From: Bacteroidota bacterium
GTDB taxonomy: Bacteria; Bacteroidota; Bacteroidia; Chitinophagales; Chitinophagaceae
Assembly (NCBI GenBank): GCA_947487525.1
Contig: CANKWR010000021.1
Coordinates: 1-32,326, forward strand
Reading direction: 5' to 3'
Length of the DNA: 32,326 bases
The translations under genes were made by a program, and so were the position numbers. The notes below the pieces were generated by a model, which did not search any database, was not told where the DNA came from, and worked only from the letters and a program-made list of their open reading frames with translations. Of the stretch, positions 16,898 through 25,996 are shown one piece after another. Numbering within the stretch: the stretch's first letter is position 1; the number at the start of each line of letters is the position of its first letter.

Positions 16898-17616
16898 TAA
16901 GGGAATAAATTATACCTAAGAATACAATAAATAGCCCTAAACCCGTCTTTCCAATTTATTTTTTTTCCTTCAGCATAGGTTCTTCCATAATATGAAATAC
17001 CTACTTCATAAATTCTAATGTTTTTAATTTTTGAAATTTTAGAAGTGACTTCAGGCTCAAAACCAAATCTTTTTTCGTTCAGTTGTATCCCCTTTATGAT
17101 ATCAGTTTTAAAAAGCTTATAACAGGTTTCCATATCTGTTAAATTTAAATTTGTAAATAAATTAGACAGAAAGGTTAAAAATTTGTTCCCAATAGTGTGC
17201 CAAAAAAATAAAATTCGGTGTGCAGAACCTCCCAAAAATCTTGATCCATACACCACATCTGCATAACCATCAATGACTGGCTTCAAAAGTATATTAAATT
17301 CATTGGGGTCATATTCCAAGTCGGCATCTTGAATGATCAAATAGTCCCCTGTTGCATTTTTGATCCCAGTATGAATAGCTGCCCCTTTACCTGCATTTTT
17401 CTCATGTGTAATAAAAACAATTTCAGAAGCAGGATGAGCAGCGATTATATTTTCAACTATCGCACTCGTATTGTCGGTGGAACAATCATTTACAACGATA
17501 ATTTCTTTACTGATATTATTGATCAATGATAAATGAATTAGCTTATCTAAAATATTGGATATTGTAGCGCCTTCATTATAAGCTGGGACAATAATTGAAA
17601 TTTTATTGATTATCAT
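16897..17616 (-). CDS. Family 2 glycosyltransferase, polyprenol-phosphate type
   Basis: This 239-residue GT-A glycosyltransferase starts with SIIVPAYNEGATI (7-19). It has VVNDCSTDNT (41-50), the lysine-containing NAGKGAAIHTG loop and the metal/nucleotide-sugar motif QDADLEYDP (96-104), then VVYGSRFLGG. This set is typical of the DPM1-like branch that transfers a sugar from a nucleotide donor to polyprenyl phosphate. The C-terminal GRTYAEGKKINWKDG block agrees. No membrane helices are present. Its divergent neighbour is an ArnT-like transferase, which uses such lipid-linked sugars, so the pair probably works together on an envelope glycan or lipid. Confidence 0.87.
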   Translation of the reverse strand: MIINKISIIVPAYNEGATISNILDKLIHLSLINNISKEIIVVNDCSTDNTSAIVENIIAAHPASEIVFITHEKNAGKGAAIHTGIKNATGDYLIIQDADLEYDPNEFNILLKPVIDGYADVVYGSRFLGGSAHRILFFWHTIGNKFLTFLSNLFTNLNLTDMETCYKLFKTDIIKGIQLNEKRFGFEPEVTSKISKIKNIRIYEVGISYYGRTYAEGKKINWKDGFRAIYCILRYNLFP

Positions 17617-17661
17617 TGGTATATTTATATTGCGTGTATTATATTTTCAATAAAAATATAA

Positions 17662-17669
17662 TATATTTG
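17662..17669 (+). promoter_or_regulatory. Candidate -7 element for the ArnT-like gene
   Basis: TATATTTG matches TAnnTTTG exactly, 61 nt upstream of the start at 17731, in a very AT-rich divergent spacer where a chance match is easier. No suitable -33 element was seen. Confidence 0.35.
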
Positions 17670-17730
17670 GAACAATATTAAAATTATTTCATTTATAGTG
17701 AAATATTAAGCCTGAAATGATTACCCAATA

Positions 17731-19401
17731 ATGATTAACAACAAAAAAAGTGCAAGCCAAATATATTTGTATTACATCATTGCAAGTATAATAATTTACA
17801 TCCTTGGCAGCCTATTCATTCCATTAATTGAAATTGACTCAATACAATATGGAAATATTTGTAGAGAAATGCTACAAACTAAAAGCTTTTTGCAAATTTT
17901 TGACCAAGGAAAGGATTATTTAGACAAGCCCCCTTTTCTTTTTTGGGCTAGCTCATTTAGTATGTATGTATTTGGCATGAATGATTTTGCTTTTAGATTG
18001 CCATCCATGTTAATGGCAGTAATTGCTATTTATAGCACTTATAAATTTACATTACTCTATTATCAAAAAGAGATTGCTACCTTATCAGCATTGGTGATTG
18101 CAAGTTCTCAAGCCATGTTTTTAATTACACATGATGTTAGAACTGACACCATGTTAATGTGTTGGGTCATTGTAGGTATTTGGAAATTTTCCAGTTGGCT
18201 ACAAAATAAAAAATGGATTTCTTTAATTATTGCTTTTAGTGCCATTGGATTTGGCATGATGACGAAAGGACCGATTGCTTTAATGGTACCCCTATTTTCA
18301 TTTGTCCCCCACTTAATTATTCACAAACAATATAAATTATTGTTTAGATGGGAATACTTGATTGGATTAATCATTATCCTTGTTTTGTTACTTCCTATGG
18401 ACATAGGATTATACCAACAATTTGATTTACATCCTGAAAAAGTAATGTATGGCAAAACGGGTACTTCAGGATTAAGGTTTTTTTATTGGACCCAAAGCTT
18501 TGGCAGAATCACTGGAGAAAGTATTTGGCATGAAAACGATAGTCTCTTTTTTTTATTTGAAAACTTATTATGGGGATTTTTACCTTGGACCTTGTTTTTT
18601 ATCATTGGATTGCTTTTTGAAATCTACCAATTCATTAAAAATAAATTTAAAATTCAATTAGGTCAAGAGTGGGTTGTCCTTCCGGGTTTTTTAATTACCT
18701 ATTTGGCATTGGGCAGTAGCAGATATCAGCTGCCTCATTATATATATGTTGTTTTGCCATTTATTTCTATTATTACTGCTAAATGTATTTATAACATTGC
18801 CATTAAAGGAAGTCAAACCATTTTTAGTAAAATATTAAATAGTATCCACTTCCTCGTTTTTAGTATCATTCTATGTTTATTGGTGTACCTATTGTTTGTT
18901 CCTTTTAATAGCAATAAACTACTTATTACGATTCTATTAGTATTAGCTGCAATTATTTTTGCTGCCATTCTTTATTTTAACAATAATCGAATTCCAAAAA
19001 TTTTACATTTTGCTTTATTTTCTATTTTAACAACCAATTTGTTTTTAAATGTGTTTTTTTACCCTCCACTTTTGGAGTATCAACTAGGAAATAAAGTAAG
19101 TAAGTATATTAATGACAAAAAGATCAATAAAAGCAATTTCTATACCTACAAAATCACGGATTCAAGAAGTTTAGATTTTTATAGTGATTATACGTACAAG
19201 AATATTGAAGACTTAAATACTTCTAAAAAGGGGGATTATATATTAATTGAAAATATAAATACCCCTGACAGCTTATGGTCAAATTTCAATAAAATAGAAA
19301 CAATACCAAGCTTTCATGTAAGTACATTAACTGGCGAGTTTATCAATCCAACGACCAGAGACAGCGCACTTGACTATTTCTATATATTACAAAAAAAGTA
19401 A
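17731..19401 (+). CDS. ArnT/PMT-like glycosyltransferase (GT-C fold)
   Basis: This is a 556-residue polytopic membrane protein. It has the first-loop acidic motif EIDSIQYGNICREM (34-47, with the likely catalytic Asp36) and YLDKPPFLFW (63-72), hallmarks of ArnT/PMT_2 enzymes. About ten or more hydrophobic helices follow, with a soluble C-terminal tail of about 100 residues. Such enzymes move a sugar from polyprenyl phosphate to lipid A, protein or another acceptor on the periplasmic side. The acceptor here is unknown. The divergent GT2 gene could supply the lipid-linked donor. Confidence 0.85.
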   Translation: MINNKKSASQIYLYYIIASIIIYILGSLFIPLIEIDSIQYGNICREMLQTKSFLQIFDQGKDYLDKPPFLFWASSFSMYVFGMNDFAFRLPSMLMAVIAIYSTYKFTLLYYQKEIATLSALVIASSQAMFLITHDVRTDTMLMCWVIVGIWKFSSWLQNKKWISLIIAFSAIGFGMMTKGPIALMVPLFSFVPHLIIHKQYKLLFRWEYLIGLIIILVLLLPMDIGLYQQFDLHPEKVMYGKTGTSGLRFFYWTQSFGRITGESIWHENDSLFFLFENLLWGFLPWTLFFIIGLLFEIYQFIKNKFKIQLGQEWVVLPGFLITYLALGSSRYQLPHYIYVVLPFISIITAKCIYNIAIKGSQTIFSKILNSIHFLVFSIILCLLVYLLFVPFNSNKLLITILLVLAAIIFAAILYFNNNRIPKILHFALFSILTTNLFLNVFFYPPLLEYQLGNKVSKYINDKKINKSNFYTYKITDSRSLDFYSDYTYKNIEDLNTSKKGDYILIENINTPDSLWSNFNKIETIPSFHVSTLTGEFINPTTRDSALDYFYILQKK

Positions 19402-19462
19402 ATACAAATTGAATTCCGCTATTTATCAAAACTAAATTGAAGCAAATCCTTAATTTTATTTT

Positions 19463-19924
19463 ATGTCAACAATTTCAAGCATACAATGGAGCACCAAACA
19501 ATTTTCAGCACTCAATGTGGAGGAGCTGTATGCCATTTTGAGATTAAGAAGTGAGGTTTTTGTAGTGGAACAAAATTGCGTGTTTTTAGACATGGACAAT
19601 AATGACCAAATTGCCTATCATACCATGGGTTGGATCAACAATGAACTAGTGGCAAGTACTCGTCTATTTGACATTGACCAAAGCTACCCGGGCTATCAAA
19701 GCATTGGACGTGTTGTAGGCTCTCCAAGGCACCGTGGAATAGGCGCAGGAAAGGAACTAATGCAGTATTCCATCGCAGAATGTGAAAGATTATTTGGCAA
19801 ACATCCCATTAAAATTGGCGCTCAACTCTACCTTAAAAAATTTTACAATGAACAGGGTTTTGAACAAGCAGGAGAAATGTATTACGAGGACGATATTGAA
19901 CATATCCCAATGATCCGTCACTAA
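19463..19924 (+). CDS. elaA: GNAT family N-acetyltransferase, ElaA type
   Basis: This 153-residue acetyltransferase is similar in layout to E. coli ElaA: LYAILRLRSEVFVVEQNC (22-39) near the N terminus, then the acetyl-CoA-binding segment IGRVVGSPRHRGIGAGKELM. The ending has IGAQLYLKKFYNEQGFEQAG and EDDIEHIPM. The physiological substrate of ElaA is not established. Its TAA stop overlaps the TAG stop of the convergent downstream gene within the four bases CTAA (19921-19924). Confidence 0.88.
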   Translation: MSTISSIQWSTKQFSALNVEELYAILRLRSEVFVVEQNCVFLDMDNNDQIAYHTMGWINNELVASTRLFDIDQSYPGYQSIGRVVGSPRHRGIGAGKELMQYSIAECERLFGKHPIKIGAQLYLKKFYNEQGFEQAGEMYYEDDIEHIPMIRH

Positions 19925-22383
19925 AATAATTGATAAGAAAATTTAATTCCCTGTGTTTTGGGTCCGTTTTGCAAATACCCATTTACAAAATCAATACGTA
20001 CCAGTTTAAATATTTTTTCTACGGAAACAAAAGTTTCAAAATAATTGGGCTTCCCATTTACATTTAAGGTATTTGCACCAACTACAAAAAACCAGTTTAA
20101 TTTATTAAAAAGGGGTATTTTATTGGATATAAATCCATTCAAGTGATACTCAAAATGTGACTCTGTATAGTGGGATGCTGTATTACTAAAAGTGTAGCAA
20201 GGCAATAACTGAAATCCATTCATATAGTTATTGTTAATTGCAATCTCATTTCCTAAATAGTGTTGATAGTCGGGCGCGAATACTTGGTTCGCATTTGAAA
20301 ATCCACCTACTATGAATTTGGCATCTAATTTACCGTACAGTTTTAAGTTCAAATTTTGCGAAGCAGTTACGCGCCATTTTACAAAGTCAACATCACTTCC
20401 CATAATTGACTTTAAGCCAGTTGTTACATTTAAATTAAGGGTGGGATATTTTGATCCCAAGTTAATCATACGATCAGGCAATTCTAGGTATTTCGAAAAA
20501 GGCCTCCAAGTAGCATTAACATTAATAAGGAATGATTGATGTGGAGTTAAATTAGCGCTCATTAAAGTAGTAGGATAATTTGGGGCAAATACTTTGTCTT
20601 TTAGCTCTAAAACTACATTATCCATTGGTTTTCGATTTTGATATTGAATACCTACAGAAGCATCAAAGCCTTGACCAAAATTTCGGCCATACCTTAATTT
20701 GAAAAAGGAGGCTTCGTAGGTTTTCATGTCATTCCGACCCCATATATAACCGCCCACCGAATTCAAAAACTCCGTAATTGGATTGTTGTTATTGAACTGA
20801 AAAACAGTCTTGCCAAATCCTAGATTCAAAAAGGACCTGGATTTTGTTGGGAAGGTATAGCTCGTGTTTAGTTCACCATACAATTGTTGCTTGCTTAATC
20901 CATACCTTAGTACTGGATTTAATTCCAGGCGATTGTACCTTTTAAATTGTTTGATATAGGACATCCCAAAATTCATCACACGGCCTTCTGCTGGATTGAA
21001 ATAACTAGGATAAACAGTTAATAAGGGATTAAATCTGAGCACTGTTTTTTTAGATTGGATACTGTAATTATACCCTAATAAAAATACATTCAAAAATTTG
21101 GGCTTATTCCTAATACTATCCACGCTATCCATATAGGCAGGAGTAGACCTTAATTTTTCCAGGCTGTCCTTTTTTATATAATCTAATGCCTCATTAGGAA
21201 GCAAGGCGACCGGACGCACACTATCCCAAAATTGTATTGATTTTTTATTTGAACTATCTAAATACTTAATTACAACATTGCTAAAATACTTGGAGTCAAA
21301 CTTTTTATTTATTTCGTACTTATTATACACTTGCAAAAAACTGCCATAAAACTTAAATCCTAAAAAACTACCCGCAATATTACTCACTTGTTGTTTTACC
21401 ATCCATTGATTGTTAATTGGGGTATAAATTTGTTCATAGCTTACCGTATCCACCAACTGCAGCTGCTGCTCCTTTAACAAATTCAGCTGAACACTGTGTA
21501 TGCACCAACGACCCTCTATAATGGTAATAAAGCCATTAAATAAGGGTTCTTGCTTTCGCCTAGGTATTACTTTAATTCTACAAATCTCTAGCCCATTTTC
21601 ATAAAATGAACCCATGTATTTATACTTATAGTAATTAAGTGCATTGTCTGCAATAGGCGATATAAAGCCTCTCGGATTTAAGGCATTATTTACATCAATA
21701 ATATTTTCATAAAATGAAATAATGGACGGATTGCCAAATCCGAAGCCATCATTGCTTCCACTCACCTTAGTGGAGGTGATTTCCACTTTTCTTTGATTGT
21801 CTCTAATAGAATAATCCGCAAAAGTTTCTGATAAATACAACAACTTCGCCTTGCTCGTATCGCCATCCTCAAAATTTACAGTATCTCCAAAAAATATACT
21901 CGGATAATCCCTTAATTGGAGTTGGCCTTTTAAATATACTTGACATTTAAAATTATTAAACTCCTTTAAATAGGTAGGTCGCTGCTTTATTGCGTTTCTG
22001 ATTATTTCATAGGCGGGATCCTCCGCTTTGTTAGACACAACCACTTCCTTCAATTCATAGGCTTGCTCCTGTAAAACAAAATTCAAGGTAGTACTATTAT
22101 CCTCGATTTTTATTGTTCGCTCACTGGTATTGAATCCAATATTTTGGCACACAACAATATATTCTCCTTTCCCTAATTGCAAACTATATTGCCCCTTGCT
22201 ATTAGCGGTTGTTCCAATAGTTGTTTTTTTGATGCTAATGGACGCGTATGGCAATTCCTTGCCATTCATATCCTTCACAGTCCCTTGTAATGTATTGGCA
22301 ATAGAAACACCTGAGCTAAATAGGGTAACTACACTCAATATAAAAACACGTATCCATAAAGTACTTTTCAAAATGGCATTCAT
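19921..22383 (-). CDS. DUF5686 / carboxypeptidase-regulatory-like domain protein
   Basis: This is an 820-residue exported protein. A signal peptide covers roughly 1-29 (WIRVFILSVVTLFSSGVSIA). A carboxypeptidase-regulatory-like beta domain follows at about 31-110 (LQGTVKDMNGKELPYASISI, QNIGFNTSERTIKI). The rest matches the Bacteroidota DUF5686 family, starting ELKEVVVSNKAEDPAYEIIRNAI, with alternating beta-strand segments to the end that suggest an outer-membrane barrel. Function is not established; the family is typical of Bacteroidota cell envelopes. It is 52 bp downstream of uvrA on the same strand. The reverse-strand sequence TACCTTTA near 22424-22431 is an imperfect -7 candidate. Confidence 0.85.
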   Translation of the reverse strand: MNAILKSTLWIRVFILSVVTLFSSGVSIANTLQGTVKDMNGKELPYASISIKKTTIGTTANSKGQYSLQLGKGEYIVVCQNIGFNTSERTIKIEDNSTTLNFVLQEQAYELKEVVVSNKAEDPAYEIIRNAIKQRPTYLKEFNNFKCQVYLKGQLQLRDYPSIFFGDTVNFEDGDTSKAKLLYLSETFADYSIRDNQRKVEITSTKVSGSNDGFGFGNPSIISFYENIIDVNNALNPRGFISPIADNALNYYKYKYMGSFYENGLEICRIKVIPRRKQEPLFNGFITIIEGRWCIHSVQLNLLKEQQLQLVDTVSYEQIYTPINNQWMVKQQVSNIAGSFLGFKFYGSFLQVYNKYEINKKFDSKYFSNVVIKYLDSSNKKSIQFWDSVRPVALLPNEALDYIKKDSLEKLRSTPAYMDSVDSIRNKPKFLNVFLLGYNYSIQSKKTVLRFNPLLTVYPSYFNPAEGRVMNFGMSYIKQFKRYNRLELNPVLRYGLSKQQLYGELNTSYTFPTKSRSFLNLGFGKTVFQFNNNNPITEFLNSVGGYIWGRNDMKTYEASFFKLRYGRNFGQGFDASVGIQYQNRKPMDNVVLELKDKVFAPNYPTTLMSANLTPHQSFLINVNATWRPFSKYLELPDRMINLGSKYPTLNLNVTTGLKSIMGSDVDFVKWRVTASQNLNLKLYGKLDAKFIVGGFSNANQVFAPDYQHYLGNEIAINNNYMNGFQLLPCYTFSNTASHYTESHFEYHLNGFISNKIPLFNKLNWFFVVGANTLNVNGKPNYFETFVSVEKIFKLVRIDFVNGYLQNGPKTQGIKFSYQLF

Positions 22384-22435
22384 AATTAATGCATAAAACG
22401 TTTAAAGGTGAAATAAGTTACAATAAAGGTAACCC

Positions 22436-22936
22436 CTACTTCATTTCTAAGGCTAAATACTTCGCAGTATGTGATTTGGATTTTTTAATCATCTCCTCGG
22501 GTGTACCCGTAAACTGAATCACGCCTCCTCCACTGCCCCCTTCTGGACCCAGGTCAATAACATGGTCCGCCACCTTAATCACATCCATATTATGTTCAAT
22601 AACAAGAACCGTATTTCCTCTTTCTACCAATCGGTCCAATACCCCAATGAGTAATTTAATATCCTGAAAATGCAAACCGGTGGTTGGCTCATCTAAAATA
22701 TAGAAGGTTTTTCCTGTATCTTTTTTACCTAATTCTGTGGCGAGTTTCACACGCTGCGCTTCCCCACCGCTTAAAGTCACCGCGGACTGTCCCAAGGTAA
22801 TATAACCCAACCCAACCTCCTGTAATACTTTTACTTTTCTGTAAATAAATGGAACGGCTTGGAAAAATTCACAGGCTTCCTCCACCGTCATATTTAACAC
22901 ATCGCTAATGGACTTGCCTTTGTATCTTATTTCCAA
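22436..22936 (-). CDS. uvrA: Excinuclease ABC subunit A, C-terminal part (frameshifted gene)
   Basis: This is the last 166 residues of UvrA, out of frame with the upstream part. The sequence begins at [24 protein letters not shown], and the apparent start is an internal TTG that is not a real initiation site. It carries the second ABC signature [12 protein letters not shown], the Walker B region [10 protein letters not shown] and the H-loop region VIEHNMDVI. Together with the upstream piece the total length is about 940 residues, normal for UvrA, so nothing but the reading frame is lost. Confidence 0.9.
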   Translation of the reverse strand: MEIRYKGKSISDVLNMTVEEACEFFQAVPFIYRKVKVLQEVGLGYITLGQSAVTLSGGEAQRVKLATELGKKDTGKTFYILDEPTTGLHFQDIKLLIGVLDRLVERGNTVLVIEHNMDVIKVADHVIDLGPEGGSGGGVIQFTGTPEEMIKKSKSHTAKYLALEMK

Positions 22937-25272
22937 GGTTTCCCGATTATACCTTTTCCCGCCACACTTTCACAATGCACATATACATCTGGTAAAAAGT
23001 TCATTTCAATCACGCGCATTCCGCCACCTTCACAAACCTCACATCTTCCACCTTTCACATTAAATGAAAAACGTCCTGCTTGATATCCCCTTATTTTTGC
23101 TTCGGGCACCGATGCAAACAAGGTTCTAATATCGGTAAAGAATCCACAATAAGTAGCTGGATTACTTCTTGGTGTACGACCAATGGGTGACTGGTCAATT
23201 TCAATTACTTTATCAATATGTTCTAAACCACTTACCTTGCTATAAGGCATTGGTTTGGTTTTACTATGATAACAAAACTGAGATAAAATAGGATATAGTG
23301 TTTCGTTGACTAAGGTGGACTTACCACTTCCACTCACCCCAGATACCACAATAAATTTCCCCAATGGAAATTCACAATCTACTTTACGCAAGGTATTTCC
23401 AGTCGCTCCTTTGATTGCAATGGTTTTTCCATTTCCTTTTCTTCGTTCTGCGGGCACTTCAATCATTTTTTTGCCTGCTAAATACAATGCGGTTTCCGAC
23501 TTGGATTTTACAATTTCTTTAGGGGTACCCTGCGCTACAATATGTCCACCATGTATCCCTGCACGAGGACCAATATCAACTAAGTAGTCTGATGCCATCA
23601 TAATATCCTTATCATGCTCAACCACCAATACCGTATTGCCAATATCCCTTAATTGCTTTAATGCAGTAATTAATCGCTGGTTGTCTCGTTGGTGCAATCC
23701 AATACTAGGCTCATCCAAGATATAAGTAATGCCTTGTAATTGAGAGCCAATTTGTGTAGCCAACCTGATTCTTTGAGACTCACCTCCACTCAATGATTTT
23801 GAAGGACGACTTAATGATAGATAGGACAAACCTACATTCATCAAAAAGGAAATACGATCGTTTATTTCTTTTAAAATACCTGATGCAATAAGTATATCTT
23901 TTTTATCCAGCTTAGCAGGTAATTGTAAAAACCATTTTTGCAAGTCATCCAAATGCATTTCATTTAAGGCTGCAATATTCAACTCGTTTACCTTAAACCA
24001 CAAGCTATCTTTTTTCAATTTTGTACCTGCACAAGCCGAACAGGTATTTAATTCCATAAATCCTTCCACCCATCCCTTTAAATGATCGGTACTTTGGGAG
24101 GAAGTAAACCAACGCTTTAACATGGAAACAATGCCTTCATAACTACCTGTGTAGGCATCCGGGATGTTTTCGTCATTCAAATCTAAATCCAATGAATGGG
24201 TACTATTTTTATCGCCAAATAAAATTAAATCCAATTGTTCCTTGGGTAAATCCTGGATAGGTTTGTCCAAACTAATTTTATGTTTACGCGCAAATTGTTT
24301 GACTTGGGTAAAAACGCTTGCTTCCCTGGCTTCCCCCAAAGGTTCGATACCTCCCGCATTAATGCTTAAGGTTTTATCGGGCATAATTAAATTCAAATCA
24401 ATGGCATATACATTGCCCAACCCTTTACATACAGGACAGGCACCATAGGGGCTATTAAAGGAGAAGCTATTGGGAGAAGGCTCTTCATAACTTAACCCCG
24501 TTTCCAAACACATTAATTGTTTTGAATATTGAACCGTTTTTGTTTTGCCCTCTTCTAATAAAAATAGTAGATCATTACCCATTTTCAAACACTGAGCCAC
24601 ACTTTCCCCTAGCCTGGTTTTCATGGCATCTGTTACCGGAATTCGATCCACCACTATTTCAATATCATGAATTTTGTAGCGATCCACTTGAAACTTGGGT
24701 CTTAGCTCAATAATTTCACCATCCACCCTTGCTTTAACAAAGCCTTTTTTACGAATCTCTTCAAATAACTCTCTATAATGTCCTTTTCTTCCGCGCACTA
24801 CGGGAGCCAATAAATTAATTTTTTGGTCCTTGAACTTGGTGAAAATATTTTGAATAATCTCTGCTTCAGAAAACTTAACCATGGGCTTGCCCGAATTGTA
24901 ACTATAGGCTTTACCAATTCTTGCATACAATAATCTCAAAAAATCATACAATTCTGTCACCGTACCTACCGTGGATCTCGGATTTTTATTAGTAGTTTTT
25001 TGCTCAATGGCAATTACAGGCGAAAGACCGGTAATTTGGTCCACATCCGGACGCTCCATATCGCCCATAAATTGACGGGCATAAGCACTAAAACTTTCCA
25101 TATACCTACGCTGCCCCTCATTGTATAAGGTATCAAAGGCCAGGGAGGACTTGCCGCTGCCACTTACTCCTGTAAAAACCACCAGCTGGTTTTTGGGGAT
25201 TGAAATATCAAAATTCTTTAAATTATGCTCTCTGGCACCTACTACTTTAATTTGGTCTTTTTCTTTGTTCAT
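22927..25272 (-). CDS. uvrA: Excinuclease ABC subunit A, N-terminal part (frameshifted gene)
   Basis: UvrA is the damage-recognition ATPase of nucleotide excision repair. This frame gives 781 residues with the first Walker A GVSGSGKS (35-42), the first zinc-finger cysteine pairs ([17 protein letters not shown]), the first ABC signature [12 protein letters not shown], and the second Walker [15 protein letters not shown]. It ends in the second zinc finger: CEVCEGGG is followed by VHCES, then 12 residues that do not belong ([12 protein letters not shown]). One extra T near 22966 on the reverse strand would restore [21 protein letters not shown] and join the downstream part. Either this is a real mutation or a one-base sequencing or assembly error. 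Confidence 0.93.
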   Translation of the reverse strand: MNKEKDQIKVVGAREHNLKNFDISIPKNQLVVFTGVSGSGKSSLAFDTLYNEGQRRYMESFSAYARQFMGDMERPDVDQITGLSPVIAIEQKTTNKNPRSTVGTVTELYDFLRLLYARIGKAYSYNSGKPMVKFSEAEIIQNIFTKFKDQKINLLAPVVRGRKGHYRELFEEIRKKGFVKARVDGEIIELRPKFQVDRYKIHDIEIVVDRIPVTDAMKTRLGESVAQCLKMGNDLLFLLEEGKTKTVQYSKQLMCLETGLSYEEPSPNSFSFNSPYGACPVCKGLGNVYAIDLNLIMPDKTLSINAGGIEPLGEAREASVFTQVKQFARKHKISLDKPIQDLPKEQLDLILFGDKNSTHSLDLDLNDENIPDAYTGSYEGIVSMLKRWFTSSQSTDHLKGWVEGFMELNTCSACAGTKLKKDSLWFKVNELNIAALNEMHLDDLQKWFLQLPAKLDKKDILIASGILKEINDRISFLMNVGLSYLSLSRPSKSLSGGESQRIRLATQIGSQLQGITYILDEPSIGLHQRDNQRLITALKQLRDIGNTVLVVEHDKDIMMASDYLVDIGPRAGIHGGHIVAQGTPKEIVKSKSETALYLAGKKMIEVPAERRKGNGKTIAIKGATGNTLRKVDCEFPLGKFIVVSGVSGSGKSTLVNETLYPILSQFCYHSKTKPMPYSKVSGLEHIDKVIEIDQSPIGRTPRSNPATYCGFFTDIRTLFASVPEAKIRGYQAGRFSFNVKGGRCEVCEGGGMRVIEMNFLPDVYVHCESVAGKGIIGKPWK
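22960..22972 (-). other. uvrA: Frameshift site in uvrA
   Basis: The reverse strand reads GAAAGTGTGGCGGG where the UvrA family expects GAA-AGT-TGT-GGC-GGG. Inserting a single T near 22966/22967 restores the CxxC zinc-finger pair and the downstream frame. The lost base is in a two-base T run, not a long homopolymer. Confidence 0.85.
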
Positions 25273-25336
25273 GGGTAATTGTAAAGTTATAACAAGGATT
25301 TAAATAATTAGTTGACAATAAGCTATAAACATTGTG

Positions 25337-25344
25337 TATTTTTA
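25337..25344 (+). promoter_or_regulatory. Candidate promoter for the PAP2 phosphatase
   Basis: TATTTTTA (7 of 8 to TAnnTTTG) lies 22 nt after a TTG at 25312-25314, close to the -33/-7 spacing of Bacteroidota promoters. A transcript starting near 25351 would favour the ATG at 25370 over the upstream GTG at 25346. Confidence 0.4.
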
Positions 25345-25369
25345 GGTGCAAATAAGACCTCATCCAAGT

Positions 25370-25996
25370 ATGTATTCTACTATTAGCAAACCATTTAAGA
25401 CCGCTTTTATCCTTTGCATAGTCATTGCCATTCCGCTATTCCTAAGTTCCTACCTGTACACCAGAGAAACCGTTTTTTTATGGTTAAATGGGGATTGGGG
25501 TAAAATGGGCGATTTTGGCTTTGTTTTTTTTAGTTTACTCGCTGAAGGATGGATGTGGATCCCCTATTTTATACTGCTTTTTGGCTGGTTTAAAAAAGAC
25601 CATCTTTTTATACTATTGAACTTTCTAATTTCAACCCTGCTTACACAATTACCTAAAAACTTGTTTTGGAGTCAATTAAGTAGGCCAATGGCAAGTGGTA
25701 TTCCTCATGACCAAATTCATACAGTAAAGGGGGTAGATTTGAATATGTGGAATAGTTTTCCTTCAGGTCATACTGCCACTGCATTTACAATATACTTAGT
25801 GACGGTATTTTTCTTCCCTAAAAAAGAAGTTGTGCTTCTAGGCGCATTCTACGCAATAGCCTGTGGATACTCAAGAGTCTATTTGGGACAGCATTTCCCT
25901 TTAGATGTTGCAGGGGGTATTGTGGTTGCTTTACTTACCGTTTCAATAAGTTTTTATATCCGAAAAAAAGATACCGATGTTAAAAAAATTAAGTAG
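25370..25996 (+). CDS. PAP2-family phosphatase, membrane-bound
   Basis: This 208-residue membrane phosphatase of the PAP2 superfamily probably acts on lipid phosphates such as undecaprenyl pyrophosphate, phosphatidate or lipid A. Motif 2 is PSGH (131-134). Motif 3 is SRVYLGQHFPLD, with Arg169, His175 and Asp179. Motif 1 appears as Lys96 with Arg105-Pro106, with a spacing of eight residues instead of the usual six. About five hydrophobic helices are present. I use the ATG at 25370; a GTG at 25346 would add eight residues. It overlaps the next gene by 20 bp, indicating an operon. Confidence 0.87.
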   Translation: MYSTISKPFKTAFILCIVIAIPLFLSSYLYTRETVFLWLNGDWGKMGDFGFVFFSLLAEGWMWIPYFILLFGWFKKDHLFILLNFLISTLLTQLPKNLFWSQLSRPMASGIPHDQIHTVKGVDLNMWNSFPSGHTATAFTIYLVTVFFFPKKEVVLLGAFYAIACGYSRVYLGQHFPLDVAGGIVVALLTVSISFYIRKKDTDVKKIK

